From the IMG/VR virus record IMGVR_UViG_3300020433_000043, positions 1-25,706 of that record: 25,706 nt of DNA. One strand, 5' to 3'. Below the pieces are notes generated by a model. That model did not search any database and had not been told where the DNA came from. It saw only the letters and a program-made list of their open reading frames with translations. This document shows positions 15,801-23,973 of the stretch, piece after piece; within the stretch, counting starts at the first letter, position 1; the number at the start of each line of letters is the position of its first letter. A program made the translations under genes and the position numbers. The stretch comes from a virus.

Positions 15801-18066
15801 GTAATGACCCATCAACGTTTGCGACAATTCTATCTGCTCTTGGCAAATAATATTCTATGTCTGTGTTTACAATATCACCTGTTGAAGGTAAATCATGAGT
15901 ATGTGTAAACGCACCTGCAGATGAACCACTATCAGATGCTTTTATACCTCTAAAGTCAATTACGTCTCTTAAATTTACAATTGTTCTTTGGTCTGGTCTG
16001 TAGTCAGGAATATCTTCATATTCTACTTGTCCAGTATATGAATTAACAGAGAAGAAATCACCAGTTGCACCATGTGTAAAGTGTTTGTATTTAACATAAA
16101 CGTTACCACTTGGCGCAGTTGCAGTTGGTTTTAAAATAATTCTACCAGTTTGATAATATGCTTGTCTTTGTCCATTATCTAAGTCAAAGTTGGCACTAAT
16201 ATCTGCACCACTTGAACTACCATCTTTTATTTCTTCGATTGTGTAAATATCTGGGTGGTCTAGTTTTACATAAGTTAGTTGCCCTTCGGTTCCATCAGCA
16301 ACACCATTTGTAATAGTTGCTCTTGTGACAGTTGATTCTGCAAGTGTTTTCGTTCTTGATGTGGCATTAGACTTATTTACTTTTGCATAAATTGTGTGTG
16401 CGCCGCCTGGCATTGTAGAAAGTGTTAATGACTGTGACCCCACACTTCCAAAATTGATTGTATCATTTGCAACTTGGTTACCACTTGAGTCTGTAGTAAC
16501 AATCCAATCAGCAGTATTTACAAAAGTTTCTCCACTTGCCGCAGTTAGTGTGACAGACCCACCCGCAGTCGTTCCTGTAAAGACTCTTTGTACTTCAAAG
16601 TTAATATCTGATAAAGTTTTTGGTCTTGCTTTAGGTGTAGGAAATACTATCGCGCCATTAGTACCTTCTTTTAATACTGCTTGACCACCAGTTAATAATA
16701 TTTTTAAAAAGTCTATTGTGCCTGTACCAAGTGTTCTTGCACTTCTAAAGTTTTGTCCAGAGTTCATTTTTATATCGTGAAGATATGCTCTAAAGTTAGC
16801 ACCGTCTTTTGCTATTGAACGAACTCTTACAGTACCAATGATATTACCGCTTGGGTCAGTCGTAGAAGTTGATAAATTTACTCGTGTGCCATCAACAGGA
16901 ATAAGACCTTCAATAGTATCACAAGTAATAAATGAACCATAGTTTATACCAACAGTTTCATTATTGATAGTAGTTGTTGTTCTTGGTTTTAGTATACTAA
17001 GTTTTGTGGGTTTTTCTTTATTAAATCTATATCCATTTATATATGCAGTACCTGAAGAAATATTCGCATTTAAGACCGTCGATGAATCACCTGTCTCTAA
17101 ATTCAGTCTAAATGGATTAACAATATAATTACCAGACTCTTCTCTTGTTCTTAAAGCAAGAACTTCATTTATCTTATTGTAATTATCTGTACCAGTTACT
17201 TGTTCTATTATTTCACCAGCAACTACGTCACAATAAAAAACAAAGTTTTGTGTTGCAGTAACATCTGATTGTTTTGTAAGTGTTAAAGTAATTCTATATC
17301 TATCTGCACCTGGGGCAGTAGTATTTGGTGCGGCACCTTGGTTGTCATATAATGCGACATCATCTGCAAACGTAACTATATCTTCTGTTACTACAAAACC
17401 AACCACTTCTGTTGGAAACTTAGAATATTTTCTTAATAAAATAGATTGCTCTTTAGCAAAAACAAAATGTCCTCTAACAAAGAAATCACCAGAACCATTA
17501 CTAATTAATGTTCCTTGTCCTGTTGCTGGATTGGCAGTAGTGTTTGTTGATTGAACTGTTACAAGTGTATCACCTGATGTAAGGTTTTCTCCAGGCGTAA
17601 ATCTTACAGGCACTGTACCTGATAAACCACTAGGATTTTCTGTATATTGAACAAAAAGAGTTGCAGGGTCACCAGTTGCCGAAACACTCGCAGATAATTC
17701 TGCTAAAGAAGTATCTGTAACTGCTTGTGCTACTTTAATAACTCTTGCTTTTACACCTGATGTAGCACCAGTGAATTCTAGTCCAACAAGTGAAGTAACT
17801 TGGTCATCTGTAATACTGCTTGATAATTTAACAAACTCATATGAATTATCAACTGTTGGGCCACCAGGATTAACTGAGGCACCATCTTTAAATACATGTC
17901 TTCCAAGTCGTGCAATTTCTTCTTGAGTTATAGTTTGCGATTGAGTAAGTTCTCTTGCTTGGACTGCCCTACCAGAATTAAATAATATTCTATGATAATT
18001 ATCACTATCCGCAAAGTCATCTTTATAAGTAACTCCGAATGTATTTTTAGTAAATGTTGTCGCCAT
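12844..18066 (-). CDS. DUF4815-family giant virion structural protein (1740 aa)
   Basis: The N-terminus RILFNSGRAVQARELTQSQ (26-44), then IARLGRHVFKDG (51-62), is the hallmark of DUF4815 phage structural proteins. A coiled-coil-like stretch DIARLEERVDDLEE lies near residue 805. The C-terminal third has beta-sandwich-like segments, including GTTWEPDQTKDLAFKIFKAS near residue 1345, and ends FKDLRVIAVST. It is the largest complete protein here and sits after gp8, where T4 has gp9-gp10-gp11. A baseplate-periphery or fibre-network role is therefore likely but inferred. CAGG lies 10 nt before the ATG, and gp8 ends 4 nt upstream. No enzyme motif was seen. Confidence 0.8.
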   Translation of the reverse strand: MATTFTKNTFGVTYKDDFADSDNYHRILFNSGRAVQARELTQSQTITQEEIARLGRHVFKDGASVNPGGPTVDNSYEFVKLSSSITDDQVTSLVGLEFTGATSGVKARVIKVAQAVTDTSLAELSASVSATGDPATLFVQYTENPSGLSGTVPVRFTPGENLTSGDTLVTVQSTNTTANPATGQGTLISNGSGDFFVRGHFVFAKEQSILLRKYSKFPTEVVGFVVTEDIVTFADDVALYDNQGAAPNTTAPGADRYRITLTLTKQSDVTATQNFVFYCDVVAGEIIEQVTGTDNYNKINEVLALRTREESGNYIVNPFRLNLETGDSSTVLNANISSGTAYINGYRFNKEKPTKLSILKPRTTTTINNETVGINYGSFITCDTIEGLIPVDGTRVNLSTSTTDPSGNIIGTVRVRSIAKDGANFRAYLHDIKMNSGQNFRSARTLGTGTIDFLKILLTGGQAVLKEGTNGAIVFPTPKARPKTLSDINFEVQRVFTGTTAGGSVTLTAASGETFVNTADWIVTTDSSGNQVANDTINFGSVGSQSLTLSTMPGGAHTIYAKVNKSNATSRTKTLAESTVTRATITNGVADGTEGQLTYVKLDHPDIYTIEEIKDGSSSGADISANFDLDNGQRQAYYQTGRIILKPTATAPSGNVYVKYKHFTHGATGDFFSVNSYTGQVEYEDIPDYRPDQRTIVNLRDVIDFRGIKASDSGSSAGAFTHTHDLPSTGDIVNTDIEYYLPRADRIVANVDGSLQLISGQAGFARQLPPIPENTLNLFELNLNGYGISDSDASLKTLKFKRFRMQDIARLEERVDDLEETTALSFLEAQTENLLITDSAGTARTKSGFLVDNFNDRGFSDAQDPDYRASVDPSTNTLHPHVSTQNIPLVYDSSKSTNTILKGDNVYLTHTDSSAIIQNLISGTENVNPFAVISNEGQIRLSPASDTWVDTKYDPAKVVNEEATIDVGEISGNSFQTLRMIWNRVILNNFPDVPDNLDMTNWFGNWVWNWAGIENAELESDVRTGNRQTRTFSQRVVVGSTTINEIIGDRTVSLTFIPFIRPRLVFFKAQGLRPATKYFPFFDGVAFDNFVKAETFKDVSGQEYKGNQYQNLNSHPNTSSTLTSDAAGKIEGSFLIPSSDTNKFRVGDREFKLLDISVDDEPSATSRAAAIFTAKGTLDTRQETIRSTRLTVNATRRWEQVTWHDPLAQSFRVTAPNGMFITKVQCYFASKDADIPVQLQIRPMVNGHPSSSQIFPGSSVFVNPASVNTVALTPGSTTQAQVLAQPTDFVFDEPIFLNADTEYAIVLLSDCTSYNAYVGETYAFELGSTEKRINRQPSMGSLFKSQNGTTWEPDQTKDLAFKIFKASFSTAGGTAVFENASVPKQKLINNPLLTTASSKVINVLMPDHGLHVNDTVMIEGVSITNGQNGIDSAGVLNQGNYAKHTVTAIDGNGFQFNAPQSGNASASGYIGGDNVTCTKNIEFDVVVPTMDTLIPEDTTFSLGAKFTTGKSLAGTETRFSKDASFTNDIRIGAENFFDAPRLIANDSDEDVELGVGTGHGNKSVELQATMNTIRADVSPVIDTQRCSLTTIHNRIDNQDSDGSGGARTTGGFVAPLFYVAEKEPQGGSSISKHITRPITLLEDGINLKIIFDSLRPAEASFEVYFRTANEGVNIHEQPYTLALQESPVGADGSNFLEYRYNAHPNELEAFNQYQIKIVFRSTNSSNPPLFKDLRVIAVST

Positions 18067-18070
18067 AGTA

Positions 18071-19531
18071 TTATACCTGTATTACGATTTTAATATCTTC
18101 CGTTTGTTCTGCAGACCTTGTAATTGCCGCACGATTATCAATATATAGTAAGTCACCAGTAAATGGATTTACTTCTGCTTTTATAAATGCGGCAGTAGCA
18201 CTATCATATCCAGATGATGCTTCTATCTGTCCACCACCTGTTCCGTCTGATTCTGATAGTGTCTCACCAGCAACAAAGTTTGCAAATCCAGTTGAATCAT
18301 TTTGATGATAAAATAATATAGTTCCACTACCTGAACCTGAATCTTTATCTACAATCGCTTTTGCACCTGATGTACCACCAACAAGTGTTTTATCTTCTGT
18401 AAAAGTATTGGAAATAGATGCTAACTGTAATCCTCTTACTGCTCTACCTGTAGATGCAGTAAACAATGTACCACCACCAGAATCTGAATCAGCAGAGTAA
18501 TGTCTACCTTGAACCGCTAACTGTCTAAATGTATTTCCTGATGAATCAACTTTTGGATTCTTTAATAATCCCACTTGTCTAAAATCTTGTCCAATAATAA
18601 AGTCAGTACCTTCTTCACCTGACGGTTTAGCATTAAACATTAACGATGATGATTTCAAATCGTCTGTCGGGTCATGACCAAGTCCCATAGGAGGTGATAG
18701 TATTGGTCTAATTTGAGCATTGCTTGTAACAGTACCACCACCAGATATTTTAACACTTGCATAATTATAATTTTGACCCATATTTGGAAGAAAACTAGAA
18801 TCAAGTCCTAAAACTTGTACATCAACAATTTGATTGTTATTCATAACTGCGACTGCTTGTGCGCCAGTACCATCACCTTCAATTGTTAATGTTGGCGTAC
18901 CACTATAATTACCTGGTGTAATAATGTCATAACCTACAACTTGACCTTTTATTGCTCCATCTTGAACTGCTTTTTGTTCTTGGTCAGCAACAGGAGAATT
19001 TCCATCTATTCCTGTTACTAGTTTTACAGGCATAAAGTTTGCAGATTGAAACTTACTTGCATCTAATGAACTAATTGAATATAAAAATTTCCATACATAT
19101 CCATCGGTAGTTCTAAACGGAACACCATTTGTACCACCAGTAGGTTCTACTGTTGACACTTGCACTACACCAGTTGTACTTTTACCTTGACGAAGCACCA
19201 TGTATACTTGTTGATTATTGTTTAATACGTAATAAGTGTTTGTTGGATAACCAACTTGTGCATCATCGTATGCATCGTATAGTGAACCAGAAGTCCAGTT
19301 TGCTCTAGGAACAACTCTTGAAACATCACCAATCAATTTTACTGATTGCATAGAGTTTCTAAACTTTATTTCGTCCGCTAAATTTCTTAGTGGAGTTGGT
19401 GGTGTATCTGTCGCATTCCACTGTTCAGAACGACCAATCGCCGCATAGTAATTATTATTTGCATCACTATCGTTTATTTTAATCAAATCCGCAACTAATT
19501 GTTTTAGTGGGTCTGTTACTATTGCTACCAT
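18071..19531 (-). CDS. 8: Baseplate wedge subunit gp8-like (486 aa)
   Basis: Residues 31-47 (AIGRSEQWNATDTPPTP) match the N-terminal signature of T4-like gp8 wedge proteins (IGRSEPW...TPP). The segments DGYVWKFLYSISSLDASKF (about 143-161) and SVKLIGDVSRVVPRANW (about 62-78) also fit. T4 gp8 is shorter (about 330 residues). The extra length here comes from a Gly/Ser/Asp-rich C-terminal half (GTGAQAVAVMNNNQIVDV; ADSDSGGGTLFTASTGRAV). The start has a strong AGGAG at 19541-19545, 9 nt before the ATG, overlapping the stop of the preceding gene. It belongs to the late unit beginning at 20568. Confidence 0.75.
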   Translation of the reverse strand: MVAIVTDPLKQLVADLIKINDSDANNNYYAAIGRSEQWNATDTPPTPLRNLADEIKFRNSMQSVKLIGDVSRVVPRANWTSGSLYDAYDDAQVGYPTNTYYVLNNNQQVYMVLRQGKSTTGVVQVSTVEPTGGTNGVPFRTTDGYVWKFLYSISSLDASKFQSANFMPVKLVTGIDGNSPVADQEQKAVQDGAIKGQVVGYDIITPGNYSGTPTLTIEGDGTGAQAVAVMNNNQIVDVQVLGLDSSFLPNMGQNYNYASVKISGGGTVTSNAQIRPILSPPMGLGHDPTDDLKSSSLMFNAKPSGEEGTDFIIGQDFRQVGLLKNPKVDSSGNTFRQLAVQGRHYSADSDSGGGTLFTASTGRAVRGLQLASISNTFTEDKTLVGGTSGAKAIVDKDSGSGSGTILFYHQNDSTGFANFVAGETLSESDGTGGGQIEASSGYDSATAAFIKAEVNPFTGDLLYIDNRAAITRSAEQTEDIKIVIQV

Positions 19532-19540
19532 TTTTCTATT

Positions 19541-19545
19541 CTCCT
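19541..19545 (-). promoter_or_regulatory. Ribosome binding site AGGAG for gp8
   Basis: TAAGGAG on the minus strand combines the stop codon of the 334-aa fibre gene (TAA, 19545-19547) with the ribosome site of gp8. Spacing to ATG 19531 is 9 nt. Confidence 0.7.
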
Positions 19546-20549
19546 TATGCTACTGCGCCACCATATGTGCTAAGTATTTGCCAGTTTGTACCTTCCCAGA
19601 TTAAAACTGCCGATTCGTTTTGTTGTAATGTTAAAGTACTTCCTGGTCCAAAGTTTGTAATATTAAGTGTTACTGTACCTGCTCCTGAAACCACAAGTGT
19701 TTTCATTTGTCCTATTGCATTACCATCTGGCACTGTATTTGCTTTAGCAGTTCCTGATGTAAATTCTGTAAATGGAACATTAACTGAAACAGCAGTAGTG
19801 TCGTTTATAGTTTCTTGAGTTAATATTTGTGGATTGTTTAATTTAATACCACCGGTACCTTTTGCAGTTAATTGAACATCAATATTTGTATCTGTACCAA
19901 GTGCTTGAACAATAGGACCATTATTAGTTGCATTGTTCTTAATACCTATGTGATTGACCGCACTACTTGTTGTAGTGAAAACTAGCGACTCATTACCTGC
20001 AGAATCAAGAAGTACACCACCTGTGCTTAATCCTGTTACTTTAGGAGCATGTAACGATGGGTCTGTAAGAGTTTTATTTGTTAATGTTTGTGTATGTGCA
20101 TTAAATGTTACTTCATCGTTACCAGTTAATAAAGGTAATGTAATTGTTCTGTCTGCCGCAAGTTCTGATACTGCAACTATATATTGATGGTCTGCACTTG
20201 TATCATTTATTTGCGGTGTTGTTATAATAGGACTCGTTAATGTTTTATTAGTAAGAGTGTCAGTTGTTGCTTTACCTACAAGTGTATCTGTTGCATTGGG
20301 TAATGTAATTGTTCTATCTGCAGTTGGGTCTGTGACAGTAAGAGTAGTTTCGAAGTCATCTGCAGTTGTACCTTCAAAAGTAATTGTTCCATCACCAATT
20401 GAAATTTTAGTGGTTAACGAAGAGTCTAGACCACCTAAAAAACTATAGAGTTCAGAAAAGTTTGAATTTATCTTGGCAGCGGCACCACGAAGAGTATCAC
20501 CTGTACCATCGTTTGCATTTTCGCCTCTTGAGATTACTAGTTTTGTCAT
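19545..20549 (-). CDS. Small fibre-like structural protein (334 aa)
   Basis: The N-terminal NANDGTGDTLRGAAAKINSN (11-30), then FSELYS, is a common attachment-like start of marine phage fibre proteins. Two repeats of about 55 residues pair ADRTITLP (77-84 and 132-139) with TLTNKTLTSP / TLTNKTLTDP (98-107 and 155-164), a well-known fibre-shaft motif. The C-terminal about 70 residues (GQMKTLVVSGAGTVTLNITN, then ESAVLIWEGTNWQILS) look like a small beta domain. It is the first gene of the longest late unit, with TATAAATA at 20568-20575 and AGGAAA about 6 nt before the ATG. It lies between the gp7-position gene and gp8. Confidence 0.75.
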   Translation of the reverse strand: MTKLVISRGENANDGTGDTLRGAAAKINSNFSELYSFLGGLDSSLTTKISIGDGTITFEGTTADDFETTLTVTDPTADRTITLPNATDTLVGKATTDTLTNKTLTSPIITTPQINDTSADHQYIVAVSELAADRTITLPLLTGNDEVTFNAHTQTLTNKTLTDPSLHAPKVTGLSTGGVLLDSAGNESLVFTTTSSAVNHIGIKNNATNNGPIVQALGTDTNIDVQLTAKGTGGIKLNNPQILTQETINDTTAVSVNVPFTEFTSGTAKANTVPDGNAIGQMKTLVVSGAGTVTLNITNFGPGSTLTLQQNESAVLIWEGTNWQILSTYGGAVA

Positions 20550-20567
20550 ATTTGTTTCCTATCTTTC

Positions 20568-20575
20568 TATTTATA
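20568..20575 (-). promoter_or_regulatory. T4-type late promoter TATAAATAG for fibre-gp8-DUF4815 unit
   Basis: Exact TATAAATA followed by G in the 36-nt gap upstream of ATG 20549. The 18-nt interval contains TAGGAAAC, so this promoter gives a normal short leader with a ribosome site. Six tightly packed genes down to 10337 follow without another promoter that I can see. Confidence 0.75.
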
Positions 20576-20585
20576 CAAATTATTT

Positions 20586-21632
20586 CTAAGGTAAGTGTGC
20601 AGGATTACTTAATTTTGAATAATATACATCACTATCTGCACTAAAGAACTCAAATCTTTCTTGGTCCATAGTTTCAGAAGAAAAGTCATTACTAAAGTCT
20701 ATTTCAAAATTACTTGTTGCCGTACCAGCACCATTTGAATCTGCATCAAATGTTGGTGATGTTCTTAATTCTGCGGCACGTAATGTCGAATATTGTTTCT
20801 GAATATCTTCAAGACTAGTAGTTTGTAAAGATGTAAAGAAACTATCATCAATGATAACTCTTTTAAATATACCGTCACTGTCTCCACTATCTCTTGCAAT
20901 ACCAGTTATTTCAGGTAAAAATTGTGTTACTTCATCAAAATTAAACGCAGTTGCGCCTACCACATCAACTTGTCCTACATCTGAGTCAACTAGACTAATT
21001 GGTGCAGATAATGGATTATCTACGATTCCTTCTAATCTTACTGCAGACCCAATAAACATTCCTGCGGGGTGAACAAATAACTTATATGGTCTTTGCCACC
21101 TTTTAAATGGTAGTTCACTTGTAATACGTAATGCAAACTGTTGAAACAATTCAGCATTTGTAATAAACTTTTGCGATTCTGCACCAATTTCACTTTCTGC
21201 TTCACCGATTTTAAAAACTTGTTCTTTCGTATATTCTAAGTCTATATCAACTTCGAAGAACATACGAAAAAATTGTTCGATTGAAAACTTTGTACCTTTT
21301 GCACGATACAAATTATTAGAGAATTTTGCGGCAGTTCTTTTATCTGTGAATCCTTCGAAGTAAGATTGCCCTAATAATAATTCATCTTCTATGTAAGATA
21401 ATAAAGACTCGTCTACCTGATTAATATCACGTGTATAAAATAAATCATTTACTAATCTACTTGGTGAACCATCACTATCTTCAAAATGATAGTATTGTTC
21501 TAAAAACGAGACTAATTTTGGATAATCTGTTTTAAAGTGTTCGGGAACAACTTTATTAACTTCTCGTCCAGTAATCTGAGATATTTCTCTTCTACCATCA
21601 TCTCTTAGTGTATCGTCTATTTTATGTGTCAT
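20586..21632 (-). CDS. Baseplate-wedge-locus protein in the gp7 position (348 aa)
   Basis: Residues 29-48 (VPEHFKTDYPKLVSFLEQYY), TDKRTAAKFSNNLYRAKGTK (about 96-115) with FSIEQFFRMFF, and YKLFVHPAGMF (about 183-193) form a pattern I associate with a conserved protein directly after gp6 in T4-like cyanophages. T4 has gp7 (1032 residues) here; this protein is a third of that, so it is at most a partial or functional counterpart. The C-terminal third is rich in DSD/DSG (LVDSDVG, DSGDSDG, DADSNG, SADSDV). It starts 1 nt after the gp6 stop (TAAGATG) without a clear ribosome site, so it is probably coupled to gp6. Confidence 0.65.
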   Translation of the reverse strand: MTHKIDDTLRDDGRREISQITGREVNKVVPEHFKTDYPKLVSFLEQYYHFEDSDGSPSRLVNDLFYTRDINQVDESLLSYIEDELLLGQSYFEGFTDKRTAAKFSNNLYRAKGTKFSIEQFFRMFFEVDIDLEYTKEQVFKIGEAESEIGAESQKFITNAELFQQFALRITSELPFKRWQRPYKLFVHPAGMFIGSAVRLEGIVDNPLSAPISLVDSDVGQVDVVGATAFNFDEVTQFLPEITGIARDSGDSDGIFKRVIIDDSFFTSLQTTSLEDIQKQYSTLRAAELRTSPTFDADSNGAGTATSNFEIDFSNDFSSETMDQERFEFFSADSDVYYSKLSNPAHLP

Positions 21633-21633
21633 C

Positions 21634-23481
21634 TTAGTTTAATACGTTTACGTCTACCTCAACTACTTCTACAAGTGAGTTACTTACATCATGATTAAGC
21701 ACGTCTTGTCTTAAAGGTGTAACAAATGATTGATTCTCTGGCACAACCGAAACTTTTATAAATGTGTCGCCACTTGGTATTGAATCTATTTGTAAACCTA
21801 CAATTGATACCGTATCAGTTGCATAAGAACCAATATTATCTACAATAACTTCTGTATTTACTGTATCAAACACTTCAAGTATGTTTGAATTTAATCGATT
21901 TCTAACAATACATGTTTTACCACCAAAAGTAAAAGGCGTTGAAGTTACTCTAAAGTTTTCATCATCTGCTCGTGCAATACTTTGTGGATATCTTAATGTA
22001 TGGTTTTGAATTGCAGTTAATGTTGGTGTAAATCGTCTTTGCATTTTTACTTCCATTCTAGATGAAAGAATAGCAGGACTCAAAGCATCAATCAAAGTTA
22101 ATAGATTACTTCGTCTAAATGATTGTTTAAATTTACCAGTGTTATCTGCAAAGTATTGTGCTACAGTATTTTGTACATTATTTTTAATTGTGTTTTCTGT
22201 AAGAGTTGTTAAGTTCGGGTTAAATTGAAAAAAGACGTTTGTTTCAATAAATGAAATAATTGGGTCAGTAAACTTAATGTCAAATGATGCAACAGATAAA
22301 TCTTTAAATAAACTTACAATACTATCTTTTGTTGCTTGTTTAATTGTTTCACCCGAAATAGTATCATTTTCTATTGCATTACTAAACAGTAATGATAAGA
22401 AGATTACACCAAATTCTGGTTCAAGTGCATCTTCACCACCAAAAGATGATATATCACTTAATAGTGAACCAAAGTTTCTTTGCACTAAAGTTGCATAATC
22501 TTCTGCGGTAACCGCTCTATTTTGAGTTGCATACTGAAACGGTGCAGTAGTTCTGATAGACTCTATAGTTTCTTTGTCAGAACCACCAAATGAATTTGAC
22601 ACTGTTGAGACTTGTAATGCAAAATTCTGGTCGTTCACTGTTACTTGACTTTGAGGTGTAAACACTTTGGCACCATTTGCATCTGCACCACTAACAGATA
22701 AGTATTCAACTGTAACTTTGTTACCAGCAACAGGTGACCTACCAAGAACTGTTTTGTTACCAAAAGTAATTTCATATTGACCTTTTGGCGTTTCTTTTAA
22801 AATATAAACAGTTGAACTAGATGTCAATGATGTTGCTTTTCTCAAGTCTGTAAATGTAACAAATGCAGTGCTTGATGGAGTTTCAAAACTTCGAACAATA
22901 GCAGTATCGATATCTATTTTTTCATCTGGAATAATATATGCCGCATTTTCTGTTTGTGCAGTAATATTAAATGTTTTTGTTGTTGAAGTACCTTCAAAAA
23001 CTTTTATATTCGCAACATTGTCTGCGGTTGTAAATGAGTAACTACCAGAACCATTATCTCTTGCAGATATTTCTTCTTGAGTCTGAAAAACATATGAAGT
23101 GCCGTCAACTACTGCATCAAATTTTACACCACTTGCTAACGTAACCACAGTTGGTCTATTTGTTAAACTTTCTAAATTTAAAGATAAGTTAACAATACCT
23201 TGAGAAGCATTCATTGAATCTGGTATATAACCAATACCTTCTGCAAGTGATACTAAAGAACTACGTAATTGAGCAGTTCCTAAGTACGATTCATTTAATG
23301 CAAAGTTGGCAATCAATCCATTATAGTGTGTATTATATGCAAGAACATCTAAAACACTTGACAAACCAGATGCTTCAAAGTTATAATCTGTAAACTCGTC
23401 TTGTTGTGAAAGAAAGACTTTTAAATTGTTTTTTATTGCAGTAAAGTCTAACGCAGTTGATTTAATTGTTGTTTGTCCCAT
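21634..23481 (-). CDS. 6: Baseplate wedge subunit gp6 (615 aa)
   Basis: Residues 31-55 (TDYNFEASGLSSVLDVLAYN and on) plus ANFALNESYLGTAQLRSSLV (58-77) and SLAEGIGYIPDSMNASQG are the typical N-terminal part of T4-like gp6. The middle carries the baseplate J-like core (TTAPFQYATQNRAVTAEDYA) and the C-terminal wedge domain. The length is close to T4 gp6 (660). gp6 dimers form the inner ring of the baseplate wedges together with gp25 and gp53. AAGG lies 5 nt before the ATG; the gp25 stop is 1 nt upstream. Confidence 0.9.
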   Translation of the reverse strand: MGQTTIKSTALDFTAIKNNLKVFLSQQDEFTDYNFEASGLSSVLDVLAYNTHYNGLIANFALNESYLGTAQLRSSLVSLAEGIGYIPDSMNASQGIVNLSLNLESLTNRPTVVTLASGVKFDAVVDGTSYVFQTQEEISARDNGSGSYSFTTADNVANIKVFEGTSTTKTFNITAQTENAAYIIPDEKIDIDTAIVRSFETPSSTAFVTFTDLRKATSLTSSSTVYILKETPKGQYEITFGNKTVLGRSPVAGNKVTVEYLSVSGADANGAKVFTPQSQVTVNDQNFALQVSTVSNSFGGSDKETIESIRTTAPFQYATQNRAVTAEDYATLVQRNFGSLLSDISSFGGEDALEPEFGVIFLSLLFSNAIENDTISGETIKQATKDSIVSLFKDLSVASFDIKFTDPIISFIETNVFFQFNPNLTTLTENTIKNNVQNTVAQYFADNTGKFKQSFRRSNLLTLIDALSPAILSSRMEVKMQRRFTPTLTAIQNHTLRYPQSIARADDENFRVTSTPFTFGGKTCIVRNRLNSNILEVFDTVNTEVIVDNIGSYATDTVSIVGLQIDSIPSGDTFIKVSVVPENQSFVTPLRQDVLNHDVSNSLVEVVEVDVNVLN

Positions 23482-23482
23482 A

Positions 23483-23935
23483 TTACCTTAACCTGTCTAT
23501 TGTTGTTTCGAAAACAACTGTTTCTTGTGTATTAATTACTTTAAATTCTACTGTCACGCCTAATCTATTTCTGTCTGGTTCTAGAGCAACTATAACATTC
23601 AAAACTTTAACTCTTGGTTCAAATCTTTCAATTGTTGCTATAATGTTATTACGAATAATAGTTGACCCGTCTCTGTCTGCTAATTCAAATAGTTGACCCT
23701 GTAAGTCTCCTCCAAAAGTTGCAAGAAAAGGTTTTTCTAATCTATTTGTAAGTAATAAAGTTTTAATTGCTTGTTTTACTGCGGCAGTTGATTGTTTTTT
23801 AAATATATCACCAGAAGTTGCAGTTACTTGAAAAGATAAATCAATATCTTTAAAGTCAACATTTCTACTCGTAGCAATACTAGTGGTGTTTAAATCACCC
23901 TGGTCTTCTCTAGAGTATGCTCTTCTTGTTGCCAT
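23483..23935 (-). CDS. 25: Baseplate wedge subunit gp25 (150 aa)
   Basis: The GPW/gp25 family is recognised from length, the N-terminal KDIDLSFQVTATSGDIFKKQ (29-48), AVKQAIKTLLLTNRLEKPF and the conserved EPR at 106-108 (IERFEPRV), followed by the VTVEFKV strand. gp25 joins the wedge to the sheath-nucleating core. No other Met exists near the N-terminus, so ATG 23935 is the only sensible start. It has no ribosome site and lies 5 nt after a TATAAATA late promoter, which predicts a leaderless message. It is first in the unit gp25-gp6-gp7-position gene. Confidence 0.9.
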   Translation of the reverse strand: MATRRAYSREDQGDLNTTSIATSRNVDFKDIDLSFQVTATSGDIFKKQSTAAVKQAIKTLLLTNRLEKPFLATFGGDLQGQLFELADRDGSTIIRNNIIATIERFEPRVKVLNVIVALEPDRNRLGVTVEFKVINTQETVVFETTIDRLR

Positions 23936-23940
23936 ATGTC

Positions 23941-23948
23941 TATTTATA
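23941..23948 (-). promoter_or_regulatory. T4-type late promoter TATAAATAG for gp25-gp6 unit
   Basis: Exact TATAAATA followed by G, 5 nt before ATG 23935, with an A6 tract (TTAAAAAAG) upstream, the same layout as at 10322. It lies in the 38-nt gap after the 199-aa gene. The predicted +1 coincides with the A of the gp25 ATG. Confidence 0.7.
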
Positions 23949-23973
23949 CTAATCTTTTTTAATTTTTAATAAC

